Shown here piece by piece: positions 28,275 to 37,113 of a DNA stretch of 40,167 nucleotides. The notes below the pieces were generated by a model. The model worked only from the letters and a program-made list of their open reading frames with translations. It had not been told where the DNA came from and did not search any database. Both the position numbers and the translations under genes were made by a program. The DNA is taken from assembly GCA_019561555.1 (NCBI GenBank), contig JAHEQB010000017.1:1-40167 (forward strand), read 5' to 3'. Each line of letters opens with the position of its first letter. Position 1 is the stretch's first letter. Source of the stretch: Methanothermococcus sp. SCGC AD-155-C09 (lineage in GTDB: Archaea > AGJL01 > Methanococci > Methanococcales > Methanococcaceae).

Positions 28275-30110
28275 ATGGGAATAATGGAAAGGGAAAAACT
28301 TAAAGAACTACTACTTGAATGCAAGATGCTTGGTTTTTCAGATGTACAATTATCCAATTTACTGAATAAAGATGAAATGGAAATTAGGGCCTTAAAAAAG
28401 GAATTAGGTATCACCCCCCTATATAAAATGGTAGATACCTGTGCTGCCGAGTTTGAGGCAAAAACCCCCTATTTCTATTCCTGTTATGAGAATATATTCT
28501 ATGAGGAGGAGCAAAATGAAAGTAATCCCTCAAATAGAAAAAAAATAATAATCTTAGGTTCTGGCCCCATAAGAATAGGACAGGGGGTAGAATTTGATTA
28601 CTCCACAGTTCATGCAATAATGACTTTAAAGGATACAGATATTGAGGCCATTATAATAAACAACAATCCTGAAACAGTATCTACAGACTATGATACCTCA
28701 GATAAACTTTACTTTGAGCCCCTAATTTTTGAGGAAATAATGAATATTATTGAACATGAAAGTAAAAATGGAGATATCTTAGGAGTTATAGTTCAGTTTG
28801 GAGGACAGACTGCCATAAATTTAGCAATGCCCCTATACAATGCAGGAGTAAAGATTCTTGGAACCTCCCCTCAATCTATACATCTGGCTGAGGACAGAGA
28901 GGAGTTTTCAAAAATATTAAAGGCCCTAAATATCCCCCAGGCTAAGGGAGCCACTGTATATAATGAGAAGGATGCCTTAAATGTTGTCGAGGAAATAGGG
29001 GGCTATCCCATACTTGTTAGGCCCTCCTATGTTTTAGGGGGAAGGGCCATGGAAATTGTATATAGTGAGGAAGAATTAAAGGATTATATGAAAGAGGCTG
29101 TAAAGGTTTCCCCTGAACATCCTATTTTAATTGATAAGTTTTTAGAGGATGCCATTGAGGTAGATGTTGATGCAGTTTGTGATGGGGAGGATGTATTTAT
29201 TGGGGGCATTATGGAGCATATAGAGGAAGCAGGGGTACATAGTGGAGATAGTGCCTGTGTATTACCTCCCCAAAATCTTTCAAAGGAGATTATTGATAAA
29301 ATTGTGGAATATACCACAAAACTATCCAAGGAATTAAAGGTTATAGGGTTAATTAATATACAATTTGCCATTAAAGATGGTATAGTTTATGTTATTGAGG
29401 CAAATCCAAGGGCAAGTAGAACTGTACCCTATGTTAGTAAATCCATAGGTATTCCCCTTGCCAAAATTGCCACAAAGGTTATAATAGGCCATAAACTTAA
29501 AGATATGGGATATGTAGGATTGGCAAAGGGAAAGTATGTAAGTGTTAAGGAGGCAGTATTTCCCTTTCAAAAATTACCTGGCGTGGATCCAGTGTTAAGT
29601 CCTGAGATGAAATCAACAGGGGAGGCCATAGGAATAGATACCTCCTTTGGTAAGGCCTATTATAAGGCCCAACTTTCTGCAAATATGAGAATACCAACCT
29701 CTGGAAAGGTATTCATAAGTGTCAAGGACAAGGATAAAAAGCACATCTTAGAGATTGCTAAGGAGTTTAAGGAATTGGGATTTGATATAGTATCCACAAA
29801 GGGCACTGGCGAGATAATTAGAGAGGGAGGTATAGAGGTAAAAATAGTTAAAAAAATATCAGAGGGCTCAACAGGAAACATACTTCAATTGATCCAAGAT
29901 GGAGAAATAGATCTAATAATAAACACGGCATCAGGAAGTAAGGCTAAATCAGAGGGATACTACATCAGAAGGGCAGCCGTGGAATTTAATATACCCTATA
30001 TTACAACAATCCAGGGAGCCTTATCCACAATTAAAGCCATACATGCAATTAAAGAAGGAGATATAGGAGTGTATTCCTTAAATGAAATAGAAAGTGAAAT
30101 TAATAAATAA
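28275..30110 (+). CDS. carB2: Carbamoyl-phosphate synthase large subunit, C-terminal half (CarB2)
   Basis: Second half of split CarB, 611 residues. It begins in the middle of the oligomerisation domain (LKELLLECKMLGFSDVQLSNLL..., YKMVDTCAAEFEAKTPYFYSCYE). The carbamoyl-phosphate ATP-grasp domain follows, with IILGSGPIRIGQGVEFDYSTVHA (about 91-113), VQFGGQTAINLA, VRPSYVLGGRAMEIVYSEEEL and EANPRASRTVPYVSKS. The C-terminal MGS-like allosteric domain (about 490-611) has NTASGSKAKSEGYYIRRAAVEFNIPYITT. I start it at ATG 28275, served by GGTGA at 28265-28269; a GTG at 28266 overlaps that site. CarB1 plus CarB2 covers the whole of single-chain CarB. Confidence 0.95.
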   Translation: MGIMEREKLKELLLECKMLGFSDVQLSNLLNKDEMEIRALKKELGITPLYKMVDTCAAEFEAKTPYFYSCYENIFYEEEQNESNPSNRKKIIILGSGPIRIGQGVEFDYSTVHAIMTLKDTDIEAIIINNNPETVSTDYDTSDKLYFEPLIFEEIMNIIEHESKNGDILGVIVQFGGQTAINLAMPLYNAGVKILGTSPQSIHLAEDREEFSKILKALNIPQAKGATVYNEKDALNVVEEIGGYPILVRPSYVLGGRAMEIVYSEEELKDYMKEAVKVSPEHPILIDKFLEDAIEVDVDAVCDGEDVFIGGIMEHIEEAGVHSGDSACVLPPQNLSKEIIDKIVEYTTKLSKELKVIGLINIQFAIKDGIVYVIEANPRASRTVPYVSKSIGIPLAKIATKVIIGHKLKDMGYVGLAKGKYVSVKEAVFPFQKLPGVDPVLSPEMKSTGEAIGIDTSFGKAYYKAQLSANMRIPTSGKVFISVKDKDKKHILEIAKEFKELGFDIVSTKGTGEIIREGGIEVKIVKKISEGSTGNILQLIQDGEIDLIINTASGSKAKSEGYYIRRAAVEFNIPYITTIQGALSTIKAIHAIKEGDIGVYSLNEIESEINK

Positions 30111-30469
30111 TTTTTATCTTTTTTAATTTATATTATTGCAATAAAAAACAATAAAAAATTAAAAAATAATAAAAAAGTATAATTAAAAAAATTAATAAAA
30201 ATAAAACAATAATAAAATTATATTTTAAAAAAAATATTTTGAAAATAAAAGATAAATAAAAAAATGAAAAATAATAAAAAGATAAAATATTAACAAAAAA
30301 AAGAATACTTTAAGTTCTTAACTTAGGTTATAGTGCATAGGGGCATTAAGGTAGATAATAACTGGATTTCTAATTATTATAAATTATTTTTTTAGGTATT
30401 TAAACCTTAAATTTCTATATTTATTTTAATTATTTCTATTTTAATTTTATTTTTAATATAATTTATAAT
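30111..30469. other. Spacer between carB2 and the next element
   Basis: No gene. A/T tracts, then a decayed plus-orientation core TATAGTGCATAGGGGCATTAAGG at 30329-30351 followed by CTGGATTTCTAATT, similar to the variant at 33569-33590. Confidence 0.45.
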
Positions 30470-30716
30470 TATAGTAAAACAAATAATATTTTAAACTCAT
30501 CATAACCAATCTCTGCACTTCCAGTGCTTAGGAATGTAGGGGAAAGGAGGGTAGATTATGGGATTTCTACTTTTTAAGTATATTACTTTCTTTTATTTCT
30601 TTAAATATTTTATTTTTCCCTATATTTTAGGATTTAGGTTATTAATTTTATTTTTTTTAATTTTTTTATTTTTTTATATTTTAGATTATAGTTTAAAAAT
30701 TATGTTCTTAACTATA
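30470..30716 (+). repeat. Dispersed element, full-length copy after carB2
   Basis: TATAGTAAAACAAATAATA (30470) and ATTATGTTCTTAACTATA (ending 30716) bound 247 bp. The core CCAGTGCTTAGG is at 30521-30532 in CTCTGCACTTCC context, followed by GGGGAAAGGAGGG and GGGATTTCTACTTTTTAAG. The right end again has a palindrome (30683-30718). The open frame at 30558-30779 is only AT-rich low-complexity sequence. Confidence 0.82.
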
Positions 30717-30934
30717 ATCATTATTTTTTTATATTTTAATAACTTTTATAGTTATTTTTTTATATTTTCCACTTTTTAATTATTTTATTTCTATTTATAG
30801 GAATTTTTAATTAAAGTTTTTTATTTATTTTAATTAATTTTTTAGGATTATAATTATTTTTATATTTTTTATTTCAATTTAATATATTTATTTTTTATAA
30901 TATTATCTTTTTATTAAATCCCCTGAAAATACTT

Positions 30935-32026
30935 TTAAGATCTGTAATCATTATCTCCCAAAGGCACAATATTTCTCCTTTCAAATTCTATAAATTCTTT
31001 CCATTGTTTTTTACAGGGACATTCCATATTTAATACTTCCTCAATATGGAAAATATCCTGGGTTATTGTAAAGTTAGTGATGGCCTCTTTTATTTTCCAA
31101 TTACAATGGCAATCCAATTTATTATGGGCCCCTCTGGCAGTGGGAATACCTGAGGTATCACACATTATAATTTTTTGAGGATTTTTATTTTTTACATGGT
31201 GCAGAATTTTTAAAATACTCCATAAATAAGGGGGTCTATATTGGTTCTTATTCCATAGTAATTCCATTAATGTCCCTCTATGAACTGTTGCAGGGCAGTA
31301 GGATATTCTACTACATCCTAACTCTATACATTTATTGGCAGAATATATTGCATCCTCTATTGCATCCCTTTCAGTGATAAATAATGGTTTTATCAATAAA
31401 TAGGCCTTTATATTTATTGAATATTCCTTAGATAGATTTATTGCATTTATAATCTCCTCAGTGGATATTCCTTTGTTAATGGAAATATTTCTTATTTCTT
31501 CATTAAGAGACTCTATGCCCACCCCAATTTCCATATTTACCCTATCCCCTAAGTAATTTACTATATCCTCCAAATTATTTTCTGTTATATACTCTGGCCT
31601 GGACTCTATTGCAACCTCCTTTATATCCAACTCCTTTATTTTTTTTAATATATACTTTCTGGCATCCTTTGGTATTTCCCCCTCATCTAAGAAACTTCCT
31701 GATGTAAATAACTTTATTGATATACTCTTTGGATTATTATATATTTCATTGCCATACTTTTGCAATGCATGATCAAATTGATTTATAATATTCTCAGAGG
31801 TAATATTTAGAGGGGAACTATCCATTAAATAACTACACATTGTACAGCCCCCCTCCTTATATGCCCATCGGCATCCAACAGTCCTTAATATTATAGTTAA
31901 ACTTTTTCCAATTTTTTTATCTAAGAATATATCCTCCTGCATCCAGGCTGCAATAGGTACGTTAGGATTTTTTTTCTTTCTTTTTTTTAAGTGTTTATTT
32001 CTTAGTTCTCTTAGATAATTTTTCAT
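30935..32026 (-). CDS. Archaeosine synthase radical SAM subunit RaSEA
   Basis: Radical SAM protein thought to act with the ArcS lysine-transferase to turn the preQ0-lysine adduct at G15 of tRNA into archaeosine, which stabilises the tRNA elbow. Of 363 residues, the cluster motif is C52-x8-C61-x2-C64 (CRWAYKEGGCTMC), Elp3-like in spacing. KLFTSGSFLDEGEIP (about 104-118), AIESRPEYI and GVGIESLNEEIRNISINKG are typical of this group. The C-terminal Cys/His cluster (HNKLDCHC, MECPCKKQW) may bind metal. AGGGATAAT precedes the ATG. arcS and tgtA are not in the window. Some annotations call this family TIGR01210-like. Confidence 0.88.
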   Translation of the reverse strand: MKNYLRELRNKHLKKRKKKNPNVPIAAWMQEDIFLDKKIGKSLTIILRTVGCRWAYKEGGCTMCSYLMDSSPLNITSENIINQFDHALQKYGNEIYNNPKSISIKLFTSGSFLDEGEIPKDARKYILKKIKELDIKEVAIESRPEYITENNLEDIVNYLGDRVNMEIGVGIESLNEEIRNISINKGISTEEIINAINLSKEYSINIKAYLLIKPLFITERDAIEDAIYSANKCIELGCSRISYCPATVHRGTLMELLWNKNQYRPPYLWSILKILHHVKNKNPQKIIMCDTSGIPTARGAHNKLDCHCNWKIKEAITNFTITQDIFHIEEVLNMECPCKKQWKEFIEFERRNIVPLGDNDYRS

Positions 32027-32177
32027 ATTATCCCTATTAAAAAAATTAAAAAAATAAAATTATTGTAATTCTATAATGTTTTAAACTTATATTCTTAAGA
32101 ACTTTAAAAAAGAGATGTATATTTTTGACCTTTTAAAGTTAATTTTTTTAAGTTTTCCATATTCAAGGGAGGGTTAT

Positions 32178-33176
32178 CTAAAATCCATTTATGTGAGGAT
32201 TGTTCAATATTCTTTCAATATCCCATAGTTCATTTAAAACATTTGAATTAATATTACTTCTTAAAAATGGTATTCTTAACCCCACTGCAACATGGGAAAA
32301 GGTTGTGTTGTTGCAAGTAATTATTGGAGTCAATCCCCTATCCAATATATATTGAATATAATGGTATAATTCACTTAATGAACCTATGTTGTATGGATTC
32401 AATTTGGAAAAATCTGCCGCCTCATCTATACCCTCTATGGCAAGGGTGCCATCAAATTCCACAACCTCAGGACTCTCTAAATAATCCAAGGAGGAAATAC
32501 TTTCACATATATCTCTATTTTCCATAATTTTACAGTGGCTTATTGAGGCTCCAGTTAATATTTTAACCTCCTCCTCTTCAGATACATCCAATATTATTTT
32601 TTTAAAGGCATCTAATTCATCAAAAACACTATTACAGAGATATCTTCCCTTTATATCCACCACTGCGTTATTTCCATAGTTCAAGGATAGGCCCTTTAAT
32701 ATCTTACTATAGCACAGTATCATTTCATCTATGGATTCAGTCATAGGAATGGCTATTAATTCATTATCACCGTCATACAGTAAGGAACATCCTACAATTG
32801 GAAGTTCAGTGGAAAGGGCTCCCCCAATATACTTAAAGAATGGTAATCCCAAGGTATTTGCCGCAGCCCGAGAGACACTAAGGGATAAACCCATAGTAAT
32901 GGTAGGATTCTCAATGGAGGTACTACATATTATGGAATCTATAAAATCCTGATCTGAGGCTGGATGTCCAATAAGTTCTGGAGCCACTATATTTTCCACA
33001 TCTGATATTGCATAATCAGGGTTTTCCACCTCTACTATGTCATATCCTATCCCAACCTTTGTTAATGTGGTTATTTTTATACCTATCTTTGAGTTTTTAA
33101 AAACCTTCTTTGCAGTTATTCTTTCGATAACAGTGTCCTCATACACAAAAATCCCCTGTGTGTTTATATGTTCCAT
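32178..33176 (-). CDS. Enolase-like protein without key catalytic residues
   Basis: A divergent enolase paralogue of 332 residues; true enolases have about 420-430. The enolase fold is clear at residues 95-119 (MGLSLSVSRAAANTLGLPFFKYIGG) and in the C-terminal part, where KLNPYNIGSLSEL aligns with the KxNQIGT segment, keeping the lysine. The SHRSGETED segment with the catalytic histidine is replaced by TCNNTTFSH, and the IKTGAP lysine is replaced by FLRSNI. The usual metal-binding DDL and EDP motifs are not seen. It therefore probably lacks 2-phosphoglycerate dehydratase activity. It sits downstream of rpoK, where other archaea have true enolase. The role is unknown. Confidence 0.82.
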   Translation of the reverse strand: MEHINTQGIFVYEDTVIERITAKKVFKNSKIGIKITTLTKVGIGYDIVEVENPDYAISDVENIVAPELIGHPASDQDFIDSIICSTSIENPTITMGLSLSVSRAAANTLGLPFFKYIGGALSTELPIVGCSLLYDGDNELIAIPMTESIDEMILCYSKILKGLSLNYGNNAVVDIKGRYLCNSVFDELDAFKKIILDVSEEEEVKILTGASISHCKIMENRDICESISSLDYLESPEVVEFDGTLAIEGIDEAADFSKLNPYNIGSLSELYHYIQYILDRGLTPIITCNNTTFSHVAVGLRIPFLRSNINSNVLNELWDIERILNNPHINGF

Positions 33177-33423
33177 GTCCTAAAAAATTATAATAATATA
33201 GAAATTATAAATAACACAATAACAATCTTTTGAACCTATAATTATAAAAATAATAAAAATTTAAATAAAAAGAAATATTGTCAAGTATATTTGCTTTAAT
33301 TTATCTATAAAATTTTTTTCTTAGAGTATTTTAGAATACAAGGAAGATAATATGGAATTTTTATTTTTTTATGTTTCAATCCTTCTTAAATATTTTAAAA
33401 TCTTTTATTTTTTTTAATTATTT

Positions 33424-33716
33424 TATAGTTATGAACATAATTTTTTAAACTTAATTATAGCCTAAATATAATAAAAGGGTAATATAATAAAGAGAATTTA
33501 CATTAAATATACTTATCCTACATTGAATTAAGGTTATAATGCTAATGCTATCAGAAGTATCCTTTAACTAGCACTAGGGGCATTAAGGGGAATAATATAA
33601 GATTTCTACTTATCTTTATTATTTATTTTATTTTTTTAATTATTTTAAATTATTTTTTCTATTATTTTTTGTTATTTATGTTGTGATCAAGTTTAAAATT
33701 TATGTGTTTGACTATA
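33424..33716 (+). repeat. Dispersed element, full-length copy downstream of rpoK
   Basis: TATAGTTATGAACATAAT (33424) and ATTTATGTGTTTGACTATA (ending 33716) are the termini. The core is a variant, TAACTAGCACTAGGGGCATTAAGGGG at 33564-33589, followed by AAGATTTCTACTTATC. It lies 29 bp after the rpoK stop, between rpoK and the enolase-like gene, so it may separate them transcriptionally. Confidence 0.72.
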
Positions 33717-33745
33717 TTTTATTGTTTTAAAATATAAAAAAAGAT

Positions 33746-33925
33746 TTATTCTTTGTTTTTCTCTGACAATTTAGCCATTAAGGGTATTTTTCCCCTTTCA
33801 AATTCTTCCTTGGCAATATCCAAAGAGGATCGTTTTTCTGTATCTATTACTAAAAAAGCCCCATCTGAAATTTGTAGGGATCTTGCACCAATAATCCTTG
33901 CCTTTTCAAACTTTGTATATTTCAT
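33746..33925 (-). CDS. rpoK: DNA-directed RNA polymerase subunit K
   Basis: Archaeal Rpo6, counterpart of bacterial omega and eukaryotic RPB6, which clamps the largest subunit during assembly. The 59 residues MKYTKFEKARIIGARSLQIS... cover the family core EKARIIGARSLQISDGAFLVID and the C-terminal EFERGKIPL. The open frame extends upstream to 34039, but that part reads through a tRNA gene; the ATG at 33925 is 35 bp after the tRNA 3' end and gives the expected size. Probably the last gene of the ribosomal/RNA polymerase unit. Confidence 0.95.
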   Translation of the reverse strand: MKYTKFEKARIIGARSLQISDGAFLVIDTEKRSSLDIAKEEFERGKIPLMAKLSEKNKE

Positions 33926-33959
33926 AGAATACACCCTTTTTAAAAACTTTTTAAAAAAA

Positions 33960-34037
33960 TGGTGGGACTGCCGAGATTTGAACTCGGGTTGCACGCCCCC
34001 CAGACGCACAGGATGGACCAGGCTACCCCACAGTCCC
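33960..34037 (-). tRNA. tRNA-Pro (GGG), with encoded CCA
   Basis: The acceptor GGGACTG (34031-34037) pairs with CAGTCCC, the T-arm is CCGAG-TTCAAAT-CTCGG and the anticodon loop is CTGGGGG (anticodon GGG). The 3' ACCA is encoded (33960-33963). Several G-U pairs occur in the anticodon stem, so the loop placement is my best fit; the next most likely frame also gives proline. It is embedded in the operon, 13 bp after the rpoN stop and 35 bp before rpoK, so it must be cut out of the mRNA by RNase P and a 3' processing enzyme. Confidence 0.92.
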
Positions 34038-34050
34038 ATAAGAAAATAAA

Positions 34051-34260
34051 TTAATACTCCAAAATATCATCAAAGAGTTCTCTGCCATCCTTATCCAATC
34101 TATGGGATATATACATTCTTCTACAACAGTATTTTTTAATTCCCAAATCATCTAATATAGTATTGGGATCTTCGCCATTTTTTAATCTTGAAACATATTC
34201 CTCATATACTTCAGATATTACGCATCCACATGAAAAGCATCTAATGGGAAACATTACCAT
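34051..34260 (-). CDS. rpoN: DNA-directed RNA polymerase subunit N
   Basis: Archaeal Rpo10 (RPB10 counterpart), a small zinc protein of the Rpo3/Rpo10/Rpo11/Rpo12 assembly platform. The 69 residues contain the atypical zinc site C8-x2-C11 (RCFSCG) and adjacent C45-C46 (KKYCCRRM). The ATG at 34260 follows GGTGAT; a second ATG two codons on is also possible. It lies between rps9 (50 bp) and tRNA-Pro. Confidence 0.96.
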   Translation of the reverse strand: MVMFPIRCFSCGCVISEVYEEYVSRLKNGEDPNTILDDLGIKKYCCRRMYISHRLDKDGRELFDDILEY

Positions 34261-34310
34261 TTTAATATCACCTAAAAAGGAAAGTTAAGGAAATATAAAT
34301 TATAGATAAT

Positions 34311-34715
34311 CTATCTATAGGACTTCTGTCTCTTAGCCCTTGGACCCTTGGTTGATCTACTTGGTTTATGGGGTTCAGTTCTCCTTGCATCACTAACCAA
34401 GATTGTTCTATCGTAATCCAAGAATCTCTCCTTTATTTCCATGCTACCTGTGTATTCCACAATGGCCTTACCTAAGGCTGTTCTTGCTGCATCCATCTGG
34501 CTTGAAATACCTCCCCCTTCAACAACAATATCTACATCCATGGAGTTTATGGCCTCCCCTGCCAATATAACTGGTTCCATTAACTTCATGTTTATATATC
34601 TTGGCTCAATTATCTCTATTGGTTTTTTATTTATTCTGATCCTCCCCTTACCTTCCTTTGCCGTGGCTCTTGCAATGGAGGTTTTTCTCTTACCAACAGT
34701 ATGTACTACTTTCAC
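34311..34715 (-). CDS. rps9: 30S ribosomal protein S9 (uS9)
   Basis: 134 residues with the family start [26 protein letters not shown] and the basic C-terminal tail [26 protein letters not shown], whose last residues reach the P-site tRNA. The start is GTG (ATGTGAAA context), preceded by GGTGAT. It is 13 bp downstream of rpl13, as in other archaea. Confidence 0.97.
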   Translation of the reverse strand: MKVVHTVGKRKTSIARATAKEGKGRIRINKKPIEIIEPRYINMKLMEPVILAGEAINSMDVDIVVEGGGISSQMDAARTALGKAIVEYTGSMEIKERFLDYDRTILVSDARRTEPHKPSRSTKGPRAKRQKSYR

Positions 34716-34728
34716 ATAATCACCTCAA

Positions 34729-35142
34729 TTAAAACTTGGCTCCCAAATGTTTGCTTAATTCACCTAAGGTTATATATTTATTAGTATTTGGCATTTTACC
34801 CTGCACTATTTCACTGGAGATGCCTTCTGGAGTACCTACCATAACCTTAATCCTTTTAAATGCCTCCCTTCCCTTTGGTTTCTTATAGGGAATCATACCA
34901 CGAATAATTCTTCTTACTATATCTTCAGGCCTTCTTGGATATTTTGGGCCCCTTCTTTTTGGATTGGTAATACTCTTTCTATTTCTCTTTTGAAAGTACT
35001 TCTCAAAAATATATTCCCTATTGCCAGTTATTATTGCCTTTTCTGCATTTACAATAACAACATCCTCTCCAGATAATGCAAGTTTTGCAGCATAGGATGC
35101 CAGTCTTCCAACAATAGCATTTTCTGCATCTATGACTACCAT
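34729..35142 (-). CDS. rpl13: 50S ribosomal protein L13 (uL13)
   Basis: 137 residues starting MVVIDAENAIVGRLASYAAKLAL, with the conserved RRGPKYPRRPEDIVRRIIRGMIPYKKPKGREA in the middle. The frame is open eight codons further upstream (to 35166), but GGTGAAATC directly precedes the ATG at 35142 and family alignment starts there. Followed closely by rps9. Confidence 0.97.
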   Translation of the reverse strand: MVVIDAENAIVGRLASYAAKLALSGEDVVIVNAEKAIITGNREYIFEKYFQKRNRKSITNPKRRGPKYPRRPEDIVRRIIRGMIPYKKPKGREAFKRIKVMVGTPEGISSEIVQGKMPNTNKYITLGELSKHLGAKF

Positions 35143-35196
35143 GATTTCACCTAAAATATAATTCATATTATATAATTCATTTATTACTATTAAATT

Positions 35197-35559
35197 CTAG
35201 CCCATAATTTTTATTAAAGAACCCTTTGGATTTTTTTCAAGTAATTCCTCAATAGATAGACATTGCCCGCCAACTTCTTCAATGGCCCTCTTAGCACCTT
35301 CAGAAAAGGATAGGGCTGCCACAATTACCTTATGATTTAACTTTCCAGCACCTAATACCTTCCCTGGAACAATAACAACATAATTCTCCTTTGTATATCT
35401 ATTTATTTTACTTATATTTACTTCAACTCTCCTTCTGGAAGATTTTGATAATCTCTTAGCAATATCCCTCCAGATCCTCCTATTGTTTTTGTAAGATTCT
35501 ATTTTAAGGGATTCTATTAATCTTACAAGTTCTGGATTGGTTGTTTTTAATCTTCCCAT
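35197..35559 (-). CDS. rpl18e: 50S ribosomal protein L18e (eL18)
   Basis: 120 residues. It matches archaeal L18e in TNPELVRLIESLKIESYKNNRRIWRDIAKRLSKSSRRRVEVN and VVIVPGKVLGAGKLNHKVIVAALSFSEGAKRAI. GGTGAAATT precedes the ATG. It lies 32 bp after rpoD, in the conserved order rpoD-rpl18e-rpl13-rps9. Confidence 0.97.
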   Translation of the reverse strand: MGRLKTTNPELVRLIESLKIESYKNNRRIWRDIAKRLSKSSRRRVEVNISKINRYTKENYVVIVPGKVLGAGKLNHKVIVAALSFSEGAKRAIEEVGGQCLSIEELLEKNPKGSLIKIMG

Positions 35560-35591
35560 AATTTCACCATTTTAAATACCTTCTCTATATT

Positions 35592-36167
35592 TTAAATTTT
35601 AAAACTTTCCAATTCCTCTAAAAACTTTTCTGCTTTATTTCTTAGTATTTCTATGGAGGTAATTAACAAATCCTCTGAATTTATGTTACCATGGGATTCC
35701 ACTAAGAACTCCACTCTGTCCCCATCAATCTGTTTATATACGCAATTGCATGGTTGCCATTTTGCATGGGTTTTTCCTATATTTACTAATGCCTCACATT
35801 CCAAATTTATTTTCTGCCCTTCCTTTAACTTAACAATGGGTATGTTTTTAAATACTACCTCCCCTACTTCAGAGGTTAAATCTCCGGAATATACTGTACA
35901 GGGACCTTCCTTGGATAGAACAAATGTAATAACCTCATCACTACTAACAGGCTTTCCCCTTATTGGTATCAATCCCAATCTATGGGCCAATAATTCATCA
36001 TACATTGAAGAGGTGTTTTCATAGATATATACATTTTCAATGGCATAGGTTGGAACTTCCGATATCATTATTCTCCTTAATGCATTGGAAAAGGACATTG
36101 GAGATTTTATTTCAAACTTAAATATTTCTCCAATGTTTGTTTTTTCTTTTTGAATATTATATATCAA
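35592..36167 (-). CDS. rpoD: DNA-directed RNA polymerase subunit D
   Basis: Archaeal Rpo3 (RPB3/alpha counterpart), which with Rpo11 nucleates polymerase assembly. 191 residues. The alpha-like dimerisation domain shows SPMSFSNALRRIMISEVPTYAIENVYIYENTSSMYDELLAHRLGLIPI (about 23-70). There is no CX2CX2C ferredoxin-like insert, so this RpoD is of the type without an Fe-S cluster. The start is TTG, preceded by GGTGGTATC; upstream is a 512-bp spacer separating it from rps11. Confidence 0.96.
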   Translation of the reverse strand: MIYNIQKEKTNIGEIFKFEIKSPMSFSNALRRIMISEVPTYAIENVYIYENTSSMYDELLAHRLGLIPIRGKPVSSDEVITFVLSKEGPCTVYSGDLTSEVGEVVFKNIPIVKLKEGQKINLECEALVNIGKTHAKWQPCNCVYKQIDGDRVEFLVESHGNINSEDLLITSIEILRNKAEKFLEELESFKI

Positions 36168-36679
36168 GATACCACCAAATGGGTAGGTTATTATATGAAT
36201 CCTGGAGAAACAATGTGTTTAGGATTTCCTTAGTTATAATGATCTTGATCTTTAATTTCTAGGATATTTTAATTTTTTAATATTTCTTTCTTTATACTGT
36301 TTTAAATTATTTATTTATATCTTGCAGTTTAATATATGATCTATATAATCTCTCTATGCAATAATATTAAAGGATGAAGCACAATTAAAGAGATACTTTA
36401 AGTTTTTACTTTAATTGGATATATCTTTTATAATAAATCCCATATATGGAAATATCTCCTTATTTGTTATTTAGGTTATTATTTTGTGTTACTTATTTTT
36501 TATATTTAAATTTTTATTTTTTTATATATTACTATTTAAATGTTTTAAAATCTTTAATTATTAATTTTAATTATTATTTTTATAAATTTTATTTTTTTTA
36601 TCTATATTTATTTTAATTTTTTAAATTATATTTTATATTATTTTAAATTATTTTAATATTTTATTACTTTAATAAATTT
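36168..36679. other. 512-bp spacer splitting the ribosomal cluster (rps11 to rpoD)
   Basis: No gene. The neighbouring intervals in this cluster are only 13-60 bp. The part 36190-36440 resembles decayed element sequence: ATCCTGGAGAAACAATGTGTTTAGGATTTCC, then AAGGATGAAGCACAATTAAAG and ACTTTAAGTTTTTACTTTAATTGG. The rest is A/T tracts. It probably carries a separate promoter for rpoD and the downstream genes. Confidence 0.5.
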
Positions 36680-37054
36680 TTACTTATACCTCTTTTTTGG
36701 AGTAGTTCCATCATGGGGTATTGGTGTTACGTCTTCAATTCTACCTATTCTTATTCCTGCCCTCGCCAATGCCCTAATGGCAGCCTGAGCCCCTGGACCT
36801 GGATTTTTTGACTTACTTCCACCTGGTGCCCTTACCTTTACATGAACCCTTTCAATTCCCTTTTCTCTAATCATATCTGCTATTTTAAAGGCTCCCTGCA
36901 TGGCTGCATATGGAGAGGACTCATCCTTTTGATTTTTTACTATCATTCCACCAGAAATCTTTGCTATGGTTTCCGCTCCAGTAATATCTGTAACATGTAT
37001 AATGGTGTTATTGTAGGATGCATATATATGAATTACGCCCCATTTTTCACTCAT
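36680..37054 (-). CDS. rps11: 30S ribosomal protein S11 (uS11)
   Basis: 124 residues. Characteristic stretches are [48 protein letters not shown] and [24 protein letters not shown], with the C-terminal [26 protein letters not shown] precedes the ATG. It is 59 bp after rps4. Confidence 0.97.
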   Translation of the reverse strand: MSEKWGVIHIYASYNNTIIHVTDITGAETIAKISGGMIVKNQKDESSPYAAMQGAFKIADMIREKGIERVHVKVRAPGGSKSKNPGPGAQAAIRALARAGIRIGRIEDVTPIPHDGTTPKKRYK

Positions 37055-37113
37055 TAAATCACCTATTATGTATCCCTTTTATTTTTTTATTATTTTATTT
37101 TCAATACCTAAAA

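Noticed and set aside
30558-30779. Open frame of 73 residues, nearly all hydrophobic
   Set aside because: It lies in the A/T part of a repeat element copy and beyond; similar spurious frames arise in other copies.
33926-34039. N-terminal extension of RpoK
   Set aside because: The extended frame is the tRNA-Pro gene read as protein; the ATG at 33925 gives the normal length of RpoK.
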